Source: an uncultured Fretibacterium sp.
GTDB lineage: Bacteria > Synergistota > Synergistia > Synergistales > Aminobacteriaceae
Reading direction: 5' to 3'
DNA length: 15,359 bases
NCBI GenBank assembly: GCA_937899395.1
Contig: CALBPU010000149.1
Location: forward strand, 1 to 15,359
Positions 7,402 to 14,615 of the stretch are shown here, piece after piece; the stretch's first letter is position 1; every line of letters starts with the position of its first letter. The position numbers and the translations under genes are program-made. The notes under the pieces are model-generated. The model did no database searches, was not told where the DNA came from, and saw only the letters and a program-made list of their open reading frames with translations.

Positions 7402-8652
7402 ATGAGTGAATGGAGCAGAATTTTAGACAGTTGTCCGGGATTGCTTTGCTGCGTAATTAACAGCAAGGGTAAATTGTTATATGCCTCTCACGGTTACAAA
7501 GCTATAGCCGCAAGATTATTCGGTCATAAATGCGTTGAAGGCAGTAATTATCCTCCTATGATAAGCGGGCTTGATAAAACCCTTCATGAAGTTTTAATGG
7601 CCGCTTATCTCGGAAATTCCAACGGCATTGAATTAACTGAAAACGATCAGATTTGGAACGTTACAGCTTCACCGTTGAAGAATGATGCGAATAAAATTGA
7701 CGGTGTTGTGATTCGTATAATTTCCGATGTAACACGAAAAAATTTGCCGCCCGTAATTCAAAGCAATCCCGAAATCTTAAATTCTGTTCCGTTTAGAGCG
7801 GGTGTTGTTGATTCACACGGAGTATTTTTAGCTGCAAATAAATTTTTATCCGCCGAAATTCCTGACATCGCAGGCAAAAATATTATTGAACTCGTAACTC
7901 ATGAAACAAATTCAGGTTTGATTAGTTTAATATCAAAACGTTCGGGAAGTATTGAATGTGATATGCCTTTGATGTCAGGAGGAAAAAATTTTTACGACTT
8001 CAGCAAAGAAATTTATCTTGATGACAAATTTAACTCTGCTGACGATAACAATGACGAAATTATTTCAGAATGTCTCGTGAAAATTCACGCAAGCCCTGTT
8101 AAATGGAATGATAAGGAATGCGTTATGCTAACGTTTGAGGAAGTAACGGAGCTTAGGAAAACTCAGGAACAATTAAGAAGGCTCTTAACATTCGACACTT
8201 CAACAGGAGTTTTGAACAGACGCGGAATGGAGCACGCAGTAATTCAGGAATTTTCAAACGCCGTTCAAACCTCTGAACCGATAAGCCTGATAATGATTAA
8301 TATAGATAATTTCGCAACAATTAATGAGACACGAGGCTATACGAATGCCAACAGAGTTTTATATGGTTTTGTTAATATCATGAAAAGATTTTTGGCGGAA
8401 CACGGAAAAAACATAATCTCACATTGGGGCGGCGATGAGTTTATGATTTTATCGCGATGTTCGGGAGCTACTGCGGTATTTCTTGCGAATGAAATTCGTG
8501 AACGTTCAATCACTTTTTCAATGAGTATAGGTGTAGCGGATTTGAATTTAGGAGTTTACGCAGGCGTTAATGATTTCATAAGTGCTGCGTACGGTGCAAT
8601 GGCTGAAGCTAAAGCATTGGGCGGAGGGCAGACAATTTTAGCTCGAAATTAA
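7402..8652 (+). CDS. PAS-PAS-GGDEF protein (candidate diguanylate cyclase)
   Basis: This is a soluble signalling protein. Two PAS-like sensor regions (about 1-115 and 128-250) are followed by a short coiled linker LRKTQEQLRRLL (251-262) and a GGDEF domain (263-416). The domain has TGVLNRRGME, the metal-binding D302 in INIDNF, the signature HWGGDEF (341-347) and FSMSIGVADL. Two departures stand out: the usual GHxxGD segment reads GYTNAN (312-317), and there is no RxxD product-inhibition site just before the signature. Because GGDEF is intact, activity making cyclic di-GMP is possible but not certain. There is no transmembrane helix, so it senses a cytoplasmic signal. The gene starts 9 nt after galE with a poor Shine-Dalgarno, and its stop lies 1 nt before rsmA. 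Confidence 0.85.
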   Translation: MSEWSRILDSCPGLLCCVINSKGKLLYASHGYKAIAARLFGHKCVEGSNYPPMISGLDKTLHEVLMAAYLGNSNGIELTENDQIWNVTASPLKNDANKIDGVVIRIISDVTRKNLPPVIQSNPEILNSVPFRAGVVDSHGVFLAANKFLSAEIPDIAGKNIIELVTHETNSGLISLISKRSGSIECDMPLMSGGKNFYDFSKEIYLDDKFNSADDNNDEIISECLVKIHASPVKWNDKECVMLTFEEVTELRKTQEQLRRLLTFDTSTGVLNRRGMEHAVIQEFSNAVQTSEPISLIMINIDNFATINETRGYTNANRVLYGFVNIMKRFLAEHGKNIISHWGGDEFMILSRCSGATAVFLANEIRERSITFSMSIGVADLNLGVYAGVNDFISAAYGAMAEAKALGGGQTILARN

Positions 8653-8653
8653 A

Positions 8654-9436
8654 ATGAAAGCGTTAAAACGTTTCGGACAAAATTTTTTATTCGACAAAAA
8701 TATTTTAGCCCTGATAATTTCACGTGCAAATCTTCAAAATAATGATTTTGTTTTAGAAGTAGGAGCAGGACACGGGGTTTTAACAAGGGCATTGCTTGAA
8801 CAAAATATAAGCCGTCTTTATTCGATTGAGCTTGACGAAAGGTTAAGACCGGAGCTTGAGGAGCTTGAAAAAAATGAAAGTACGTTAAAAATATTTTTCG
8901 ATGACGCAGTAAAATTTGACTACGAAAAATTAAATCCTTTTCCGAATAAAATCATCGCTAATATTCCATATAACATCACAACGCCTTTAATATGGAACTT
9001 GTTAAAATTTTCGGAGCACGGCCTTAAATATCATTTGTACATGCTGCAAAAAGAATCTGCATTGAGAATTATCGCACCTCCCGACACTAAAGAACGTTAT
9101 CCTTTAGGGATTACGATTGAAGCAATGGGACACGCAAGCATAGTGAAAAATGTTTCGCGAAATTGTTTCAGACCGATTCCTGAAGTTGATTCGGCAATAG
9201 TTGAAATTGTTATCGAAAAAAATTTTGAGCTTGCTAACGATGATTTATGGTCGGAAATTCTTCACAAAGGTTTTTCACAAAGACGCAAGACGTTGTTAAA
9301 CAACCTGAAAAATTTTCACGATATAAATGATATTTTGTTTTCATTGAATATTGATAAAAATATCAGGGCTGAAGATTTAACGAGTGAAGAGTGGCTAAAA
9401 ATTTATCATAATGTAAAAAACCCCTCTGTCAATTAA
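8654..9436 (+). CDS. rsmA: 16S rRNA dimethyladenosine transferase RsmA (KsgA)
   Basis: This enzyme dimethylates the two adjacent adenosines in the 3' terminal helix of 16S rRNA during late small-subunit assembly. Motifs are in order: KRFGQNFLFDKNI (5-17), the SAM loop VLEVGAGHGVLTRAL (33-47), IELDERL (58-64), the motif IV N103-I-P-Y106 in IIANIPYNITTPL, FRPIPEVDSAIVEI and the C-terminal FSQRRKTLLNNLK. The length (260) is normal. It starts 1 nt after the GGDEF gene stop and has no usable Shine-Dalgarno, so it is translationally coupled. The last codons (Asn-Pro-Ser-Val-Asn-stop) lie inside the left end of the repeat element at 9418-9538, which seems to have replaced the native C-terminus. Confidence 0.93.
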   Translation: MKALKRFGQNFLFDKNILALIISRANLQNNDFVLEVGAGHGVLTRALLEQNISRLYSIELDERLRPELEELEKNESTLKIFFDDAVKFDYEKLNPFPNKIIANIPYNITTPLIWNLLKFSEHGLKYHLYMLQKESALRIIAPPDTKERYPLGITIEAMGHASIVKNVSRNCFRPIPEVDSAIVEIVIEKNFELANDDLWSEILHKGFSQRRKTLLNNLKNFHDINDILFSLNIDKNIRAEDLTSEEWLKIYHNVKNPSVN

Positions 9437-9538
9437 AATTGAGATCTCCCCTTCTCAGGGGAGATAAGAGCGAAAACTTAACAAAACTTGTCGTCCCTGA
9501 TAAGGGAAGTGGAACCGTGAAACGATGGAAAGGTCTGG
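9418..9538. repeat. Structured intergenic repeat element, copy 1 (MITE-like)
   Basis: This element begins with AACCCCTCTGTC (9419-9430), the same 12-mer that begins copy 2 at 12997. It contains a 6-bp hairpin (9429-9434 with 9437-9442), then a perfect 8-bp hairpin ATCTCCCC (9444-9451) / GGGGAGAT (9458-9465) with loop TTCTCA, then a small TCCCT/AGGGA stem (9494-9498, 9503-9507). The right end near 9526-9537 is a decayed inverse of the left end. It fills the whole gap between the convergent rsmA and acidic-protein genes and may also end transcription from both sides. The boundaries are approximate, and no transposase is encoded. Confidence 0.6.
9444..9465. terminator. Possible bidirectional transcription stop hairpin
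   Basis: This is a perfect 8-bp GC-containing stem with a 6-nt loop, placed between two converging operons. On the minus strand it is followed by a short T-containing stretch (CAATTTTAATT). On the plus strand there is no T-run. A terminator role is plausible from position, but the structure is more firmly part of the repeat element. Confidence 0.35.
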
Positions 9539-10729
9539 CTATTTTACTTCATCGTCCGTTTCTAAAGTTTCGACAGCGTCCTCAAAAGTAAAACCATCTT
9601 CACTTACAATGCTTGTATCTTCATCATCATCGCCTTCAAGCATTTGAATTGCCTCAAGAGGGTCTGAAAAACTTGTCTCATCGAAAATTTCATCATCTTC
9701 AAGTTCATCAGGCAATGGAGGTAAAGGAAGTTCCTCAACTTTTTCCGCTTCTTCTGCTTGTTCTGTTACTTCTTCAGGTTCTTGGTTTAATTCAGATTCA
9801 GCTTCAACATGCTCCTCAATTTCTTCTGCCTCTTCTTCAACATTATCTTCAGTTTCTTCAGGCTCTTCGGTTTCGACAGCTTCAACAGGTTCTTGGGTTT
9901 CTTCGATTTCCTCAATTACTTCAGGCTCTTTGACTTTATTGGCGAGGTGCAGCGTTTCAATATTTTCGTGCGGCAAAATTTGTGGTTCATCGGGTTCTTC
10001 TTCCGCTTCCTCTATGACCTCCTCAATAATTTCTTCTTGAGGTTCTTCTATTTCGATTTCCTGTTCTTCCTGTAAAGTTTCATCGAGTTTTTCCTCCATA
10101 GTCTGGAAGGCATCGGCTAATTCAGCGTCGGGCTCGTCTTGACCTTCAGGAAGCAAATTGAAATCGTTTTGTTCTGGTTGTTTGGTTTGTTCTTCAGCGT
10201 TTAGAAGTTCTTCAAGTTCAACTTTAACATCTTCTTCATTAACAGGTTCAGTTGTTACGAAATTATTGACGGGCAAATCCTCAAATTCTTTTCCGTTTTG
10301 AACAACAGGGACAAAAACCGCTACGACTTTGACATTCTTTGAACCTTCAGCAGCATTATTAACAGCCTTAACGACCTCGTTATAAAGCCAAGAATGATTT
10401 TTTCCCTCTTCTTGTTTTATAACTGATACAACTTCAACGCCGCTTTCATTTTCTTCGGAATTTTCATCAGTTTCGGGTTCAAGTTCGGGTTCAGGCTCTT
10501 TAATTTTTGCTTTAGGAGTTTTAGTTTTCGTTGAAGTACCTAAAAATCTGTCAGCCGAAAATCTTCCCTTGCTGTTTTTATTACTGTCTGCCAAACGCCT
10601 TCTAACTGTTTCTTCAAGAGTTATAGGGTTAAGTTCTTCAACAGGTTCTCCCTGCTCCTTGCGCCATTCAGCCTCGTGCCTGTCAATGACGGAATGAATA
10701 TTTTCAAGCCCTCTAGTTATTCTCATCAT
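9539..10729 (-). CDS. Very acidic, mostly disordered protein coupled to a ParA-like ATPase
   Basis: I do not recognise this protein. It has 396 residues. The N-terminus (1-75) is mixed to basic (MMRITRGLENIHSVIDRHEAEWRKE, then ETVRRRLADS, then KTKTPKAKIK). A central segment (about 98-160) could fold, with a helix WLYNEVVKAVNNAAEG and a strand NVKVVAVFVPVVQNG. From about 165 to 345 there are long Glu-rich runs. The end (345-396) has a few hydrophobic patches (IFDETSFSDPLEAIQML, DGFTFEDAVETL) in Asp/Glu-rich sequence that look like short binding motifs. It has no signal peptide or membrane helix. Its start overlaps the end of the parA-like gene by 17 nt, with AAGGAAAG upstream. I infer it is the partner or adaptor of that ATPase. 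It is not ParB-like, as no DNA-binding domain is visible. Confidence 0.75.
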   Translation of the reverse strand: MMRITRGLENIHSVIDRHEAEWRKEQGEPVEELNPITLEETVRRRLADSNKNSKGRFSADRFLGTSTKTKTPKAKIKEPEPELEPETDENSEENESGVEVVSVIKQEEGKNHSWLYNEVVKAVNNAAEGSKNVKVVAVFVPVVQNGKEFEDLPVNNFVTTEPVNEEDVKVELEELLNAEEQTKQPEQNDFNLLPEGQDEPDAELADAFQTMEEKLDETLQEEQEIEIEEPQEEIIEEVIEEAEEEPDEPQILPHENIETLHLANKVKEPEVIEEIEETQEPVEAVETEEPEETEDNVEEEAEEIEEHVEAESELNQEPEEVTEQAEEAEKVEELPLPPLPDELEDDEIFDETSFSDPLEAIQMLEGDDDEDTSIVSEDGFTFEDAVETLETDDEVK

Positions 10730-11402
10730 TTAATTCTTCTTCTTTCCTTTCCGTCCAGACCTCGTTAATATTCGCGATTCCGTCTTGCAGTCTGTCAACA
10801 GCCTTCAAAATTTTCTCGTAAAGTTTTTCATAGGGCTGTCTCGAATTTGCAGTCAGACCTGTTGACCATACAAGACCCGAAGTTATGTTATAAGGAATAC
10901 GTTTATGAAGCGGTAAATCTTCGGCGACGGGATATTCACGTTCTGCGATTAACTGGTTAGCAATCTTGCTCATTGATGAAGTGTCATAACCTACTTTCAC
11001 TAACGGGAGCTGAGCTTTTTCCTTGCCTGCTCTTTTAGCAGTTGAATACATTACGCCTAAATTTGAGAGCGAAAAGAAATCCGGCCTGACTGGAACGACG
11101 ATTATATCGGCAAAATCAATAGCGTGCTTTGATGCCTCATCAAGATTCGGAGGACAATCAATAACGATCCATTCTTCAGGTGCTCCTGCATCGTCATCTT
11201 CAAGTGTATCTTTTATTCTTAGTGAAGCTTTGAAGTAGTTTTTCATGAAGCCTAAAGCGTCAGAGAAATTCCGCGAAGGGTCAAGGTCAATGGCAAGGAC
11301 TTTAGAACGCCTTATCAAAGCTATTTGCGCAAGTATTACCGATACGGTTGTTTTACCAACGCCACCCTTACGATTTAGAACTGCTACAGCAATCTTCGAC
11401 AT
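10713..11402 (-). CDS. ParA/MinD-type P-loop ATPase (orphan)
   Basis: This is a deviant-Walker ATPase of the ParA superfamily, of the kind that positions DNA or protein cargo along the nucleoid. It has the deviant Walker A RKGGVGKTT (11-19, signature lysine K12), Walker A' LAIDLDPSRN (36-45, D39 and D41) and Walker B WIVIDCPP (77-84). Its 229 residues mean the ATPase core alone, without the N-terminal helix-turn-helix of plasmid type Ia ParA. No MinD-like amphipathic C-terminal helix is obvious; the end is charged (EVWTERKEEELNDENN). AGGTGAT 8 nt before the ATG is a good Shine-Dalgarno. The acidic protein overlaps its 3' end. No parB and no full parS palindrome occur in the window, and the neighbours (trpF, eamA) do not suggest chromosome segregation. 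Confidence 0.88.
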   Translation of the reverse strand: MSKIAVAVLNRKGGVGKTTVSVILAQIALIRRSKVLAIDLDPSRNFSDALGFMKNYFKASLRIKDTLEDDDAGAPEEWIVIDCPPNLDEASKHAIDFADIIVVPVRPDFFSLSNLGVMYSTAKRAGKEKAQLPLVKVGYDTSSMSKIANQLIAEREYPVAEDLPLHKRIPYNITSGLVWSTGLTANSRQPYEKLYEKILKAVDRLQDGIANINEVWTERKEEELNDENN

Positions 11403-11421
11403 TTTAATTTATCACCTATCA

Positions 11422-12294
11422 TTAAATAAATTTATTTTTTTCTTTCATCATTATAGCAATCGAAAAAAGAACGACAACAAACCCGACAAAATTTGCCTCT
11501 CTTACTTGTTCATTATATAACAACGTTCCTATTAAGACGGCTGTTACTGGTTCGATTGAGGCTATAACGGGAACTTTGCTTGTATCTTTAATTTTTTGCA
11601 GACCTATATAATAAATGACATAAGCAAATGCGGTCGGAATAAATCCGTATAAAGCTCCTACGACAAAAATTTTTACGTCATTAAAAGCTGCATTGAAATT
11701 CGGAGGATTAAATGCCAGCAAAAATATTACCGCAAAAAAATAACTGTATATGCTCACGATTAACGGATCTGTTTTTTCAGCAGCAGCTTTTCCGAATATC
11801 GCCGCCATTCCATATCCAAATCCTGAACCAAGCCCTGCTAAAATTCCGATTAAAGAAATATCAGCGTTGTTAAAAATACTTCCTCCCGTAACTGTTAATA
11901 TGCAGCCAAAAATATTTAATATTAAAGCAAAGATTTTAAGACGGGAAAATTTTTCGTGAAATAAAATCCATGAAGCTATTGCCGTGAAAATCGGAGCAGT
12001 ATACATTAACACGCAGGCAATTCCCATTCCGTTTAACTTTATTGAAGCGGTATAAAAAATATTAAACAGTCCGTTAGATACAAAACCTAAAAGAGCGCAG
12101 AATAATATAGTTTTTTTATCACGGATAAAAATTTTTGTGCCGTATTTTAAGAGGGCTAATAATAAAATTATGATTAAGGCCGAGAACATTCGGAGGAAAA
12201 TTATAAGAGACGAATCAGCTCCTAGAGAATTTAATTCCTTAACGAAAATTCCAATAGTCCCCCATAAAATTCCTGCAATAAAGACATAAAGCAT
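11422..12294 (-). CDS. EamA-family (DMT superfamily) transporter
   Basis: This is an inner-membrane permease of 290 residues with ten hydrophobic helices in two repeated EamA halves, the standard length and layout. The first half starts FIAGILWGTIGIFVKEL and includes LMYTAPIFTAIASWILFHEKF. The second half has GILAGLGSGFGYGMAAIFGK and ASIEPVTAVLIGTLLYNEQV, the conserved family ending before helix 10. Members export or import amino acids, nucleobases or other metabolites, and the substrate here is unknown. It starts 9 nt after trpF with no clear Shine-Dalgarno and ends 19 nt before the parA-like gene. Next to trpF it could carry an aromatic amino acid or its precursor, but that is weak inference. 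Confidence 0.88.
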   Translation of the reverse strand: MLYVFIAGILWGTIGIFVKELNSLGADSSLIIFLRMFSALIIILLLALLKYGTKIFIRDKKTILFCALLGFVSNGLFNIFYTASIKLNGMGIACVLMYTAPIFTAIASWILFHEKFSRLKIFALILNIFGCILTVTGGSIFNNADISLIGILAGLGSGFGYGMAAIFGKAAAEKTDPLIVSIYSYFFAVIFLLAFNPPNFNAAFNDVKIFVVGALYGFIPTAFAYVIYYIGLQKIKDTSKVPVIASIEPVTAVLIGTLLYNEQVREANFVGFVVVLFSIAIMMKEKNKFI

Positions 12295-12303
12295 TTTTTA
12301 ATT

Positions 12304-12933
12304 TTATATTTGAACTTTGTTTTGCTTGAAACTTTTTACGCCTAAAATAAATTTCATAACTTTCCTGTAATCTTTCAAACGATTTGCTTCAACTCCTGAA
12401 CTAACATTAAGTGCATAAGGTTGAGGAGTTAATGATAAAGCCTTCTGAAAATTTTCGGGAGTAAGTCCACCTGAAAGGAAAAAATTTCTTCTCACAGATC
12501 CTAACAATGACCAATCGAAAGTTTTTCCGTCGCCGACATTCCCACCGTCCAACATAACATAATCGGCGGTCGAATACATAGCACGCTCGGCATCAATAGG
12601 GCTTTTAACTTTGTATACCTTCATAATAGGGATCTTAATATATTCACGCAATGCCGCAATATATTCACCTGTTTCATCGCCGTGAAGCTGAACCATATCA
12701 AGACCCGCAGTTTCGACACTTAATGCGACAGTTTGAAGTGAAGCGTTCGAGAAAACTCCGACAGATTTTATATTTTTCCTTAATTTTGAGCGTAAATAAC
12801 CTGCATGTTCGGGTGCGATAAAGTGTCTGCTCTTGGGAATGAGTACAAAGCCGACAAAATCGGGAACCAATTCGTTCATGATACCGATTTCAACCTCATG
12901 ACATATCCCGCAGATTTTTATTTTTGTAGCCAT
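12304..12933 (-). CDS. trpF: Phosphoribosylanthranilate isomerase TrpF
   Basis: This (beta/alpha)8-barrel enzyme performs the third step of tryptophan synthesis, the Amadori rearrangement of phosphoribosylanthranilate. Visible motifs are KICGI (general base C8), FVGFVL, SVGVF, MVQLHGDE (80-87), the general acid D129 in YVMLDGG, DGKTFDW (135-141) and FFLSGGLTPENF (151-162). The phosphate-site loop reads ALNVSSGVEANRLKD. In most homologues the second-last barrel strand ends in Asp (xDVSSGVE), but here the residue is Asn176. The 209-residue length is normal. GAGG 9 nt before the ATG supports the start. No other trp gene is in the window, which is unusual because trpF normally sits inside a trp operon. 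Confidence 0.9.
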   Translation of the reverse strand: MATKIKICGICHEVEIGIMNELVPDFVGFVLIPKSRHFIAPEHAGYLRSKLRKNIKSVGVFSNASLQTVALSVETAGLDMVQLHGDETGEYIAALREYIKIPIMKVYKVKSPIDAERAMYSTADYVMLDGGNVGDGKTFDWSLLGSVRRNFFLSGGLTPENFQKALSLTPQPYALNVSSGVEANRLKDYRKVMKFILGVKSFKQNKVQI

Positions 12934-12980
12934 TTATTTTTTCCTCATTATTAAAAATACCCCTCCACCGCTAACAATAT

Positions 12981-13080
12981 CATTAAGTTAGTGATAAACC
13001 CCTCTGTCATTTCATGACATCTCCCCTTCTCAGAGGAGACAACGAAGTGAGACGGAGGGGTTATGTTTCTTAACTTAATG
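12981..13080. repeat. Structured intergenic repeat element, copy 2, with nested inverted repeats
   Basis: The core runs from AACCCCTCTGTC (12997-13008) to GACGGAGGGGTT (13051-13062), which are inverse complements with one mismatch. Inside are a 6-bp hairpin TGTCAT/ATGACA (13005-13010, 13014-13019) and an imperfect TCTCC/GGAGA stem around CTTCTC (13020-13039) that matches the main hairpin of copy 1. Outside lies a second exact 10-bp inverted pair, CATTAAGTTA (12981-12990) and TAACTTAATG (13071-13080). Another CCCCTCC at 12960-12966 may be a remnant. The element fills the gap between nhaC and trpF, which run in the same direction, and could end nhaC transcription. No coding potential is seen. 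Confidence 0.62.
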
Positions 13081-13106
13081 TCATTGCACAAAATGGCAGG
13101 GAGTTA

Positions 13107-14573
13107 TTATTCACGCACTAACTCGACTTCAGGTTCTGAAGGAATACGGAACAACGGAATTAATCTGTCAAGCCCTGTAAGAGTAAACAGCAACATCGAA
13201 AGTACTGCAATCCACGCAAGATAATTGTGTGTAATCATATCGACTATACTGATTGACCCTTCAGCTAAAGGATAGACAGCGTAAGTTATTCCTATGAAAT
13301 ATGCAAGGTATACATGCCACGGAATTAACTGTGAACCAAATACTCCCATAGCATCGGCGAAAGTTGCGTTCCTTAATGCTAATTTGTACATGGCTTTTTT
13401 ATCACCCTTAACGTGTTTGTCTGTTAAGTCTTTTATGATCGGGCTTATCGTTACGATTTGTGCCATTTCGTCAGCAAGTGCAGCGTTGCCGATTAAACAT
13501 AAAAGACCATTTGCGAACATCAACTGCCTGACGCTGCGTGCACATTTCAAAACGATTCTTGAAATTGCTTCAAAAGCGTCCATTTTAGCCATGACACCGC
13601 CGAATGCTCCTATCCATAACATCATTACGATAACCCAGCTTCCTGCATCGGCAAAACTCGATTGAACAAGCTCGAAAAATTTTGTAACGCTCGTAACTGT
13701 TCCGGCCATGTAACCGAAAATTAATGAACCTAAAATTCCCGTTGCAAGACAGACTAAAGTATTTGTTCCTATTGCTGCAAGAACAAGAACACAGATTAAC
13801 GGAATAACCATGTAATAAGGAACACCCGCTTTAACCTGATTTAATAACGTTACAGCGGCGGGGCGTTTCTCCTCGAGAGCCTTCCAAACTGTATCAGGAA
13901 TTTGAGTTATTGCGTCGTTAGCATTTCCGAGAGTATCGGGCAAACCCATGCTCACAGCCGCCCAATAAAATGCTGCAACACCTGCAACAAGGCATAAAAA
14001 TGACCACACACCCTGATGTCTCACTCTGTCAACAACCTGAACTCCCTGTAAGCTCGAACTAACTACCGTTGTATCTGAAATCAATCCGATGTTATCTCCG
14101 AAACATGAACCGCCTGCAATCGCTGAAATCGTTAAAATGAGACTGCCTCCGACGATATGATTGAGCCATAAAAATATCGGTGCACATGCAGCGAATGTTC
14201 CCCAAGATGTCCCTGTTGCTATTGATAAAATTGCCGTAACAATAAGAGCAACAGGTGCCACAAGTTTTGCTGTAAGTCCTAACGACAAGGCCATGTTAAT
14301 TATCGAAGCAGCTACTCCCGTTTCCATGAAACATGTAGCCACTGCATAAGCCATCTGCAAAATCAAAAACACTATTAGAATATGTTTGAGGTTTTCAATG
14401 GCGGAGTCCATTAAATCGTTGAAACGGACTTTTGCTACAAACATTCCGATTAAAACCGCGTAAACAAGTGCAAGAGGTGCAGCCATAAGAATGTCCATTG
14501 ATTCACCGGCGTTACCCCATTTCATAAGAACACCGAGAACTATAACGGGGCTTATTTTGATTAAAGCCAACAT
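13107..14573 (-). CDS. NhaC-family Na+/H+ antiporter
   Basis: This polytopic inner-membrane protein of 488 residues has about a dozen hydrophobic helices, and the whole normal length of the family is present. Characteristic pieces are AIATGTSWGTFAACAPIFLWL and AIAGGSCFGDNIGLISDTTVVSS, the family's paired signatures in the first half, and IGNAALADEMAQIVTISPIIKDLTDKH in the second. It would exchange sodium for protons, or an organic acid if it is one of the malate/lactate-type members. The reading frame continues upstream into unrelated Cys-rich sequence, but the true start is most likely the ATG at 14573. AGGAGTGAT at 14591-14583 (minus strand) pairs well with the 16S anti-Shine-Dalgarno at 9 nt spacing, and MLALIKISPVIVLGVLM is a typical first helix. 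Confidence 0.88.
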   Translation of the reverse strand: MLALIKISPVIVLGVLMKWGNAGESMDILMAAPLALVYAVLIGMFVAKVRFNDLMDSAIENLKHILIVFLILQMAYAVATCFMETGVAASIINMALSLGLTAKLVAPVALIVTAILSIATGTSWGTFAACAPIFLWLNHIVGGSLILTISAIAGGSCFGDNIGLISDTTVVSSSLQGVQVVDRVRHQGVWSFLCLVAGVAAFYWAAVSMGLPDTLGNANDAITQIPDTVWKALEEKRPAAVTLLNQVKAGVPYYMVIPLICVLVLAAIGTNTLVCLATGILGSLIFGYMAGTVTSVTKFFELVQSSFADAGSWVIVMMLWIGAFGGVMAKMDAFEAISRIVLKCARSVRQLMFANGLLCLIGNAALADEMAQIVTISPIIKDLTDKHVKGDKKAMYKLALRNATFADAMGVFGSQLIPWHVYLAYFIGITYAVYPLAEGSISIVDMITHNYLAWIAVLSMLLFTLTGLDRLIPLFRIPSEPEVELVRE

Positions 14574-14582
14574 GATTTTTAC

Positions 14583-14591
14583 ATCACTCCT
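14583..14591 (-). promoter_or_regulatory. Ribosome binding site of nhaC that decides its start
   Basis: AGGAGTGAT read on the minus strand resembles the full anti-Shine-Dalgarno complement AGGAGGTGAT with one G missing. It lies 9 nt before the ATG at 14573. It marks the antiporter as a free-standing bacterial gene and shows that bacterial DNA extends at least to 14591. Confidence 0.7.
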
Positions 14592-14615
14592 GAAAAACAA
14601 AAAATATTTTGATAA
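14592..14615. other. Likely chimeric junction between bacterial and eukaryote-like DNA
   Basis: To the left, up to 14591, everything belongs to the nhaC gene and its ribosome binding site. To the right, from about 14615, the translation is in the Cys-rich protein (TEFYDCILNTSTKLSKYF). The joint falls in AT-rich, low-complexity sequence around 14592-14610 (runs of A broken by C or T), where a short overlap could mislead an assembler. The frame happens to be kept, producing the 734-residue open frame. Confidence 0.55.

Noticed and set aside
9513..9524. Half of a parS-like site (CGTGAAAC) near the end of the parA-like operon
   Set aside because: Only one half of the 16-bp palindrome is present, inside the repeat element. 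There is no matching left half and no parB gene.
9613..10075. Long plus-strand open frames rich in Leu and Phe opposite the acidic gene
   Set aside because: They are mirror images of the Glu-rich codons (GAA/GAG read as TTC/CTC). They have no start signals and no protein-like composition.
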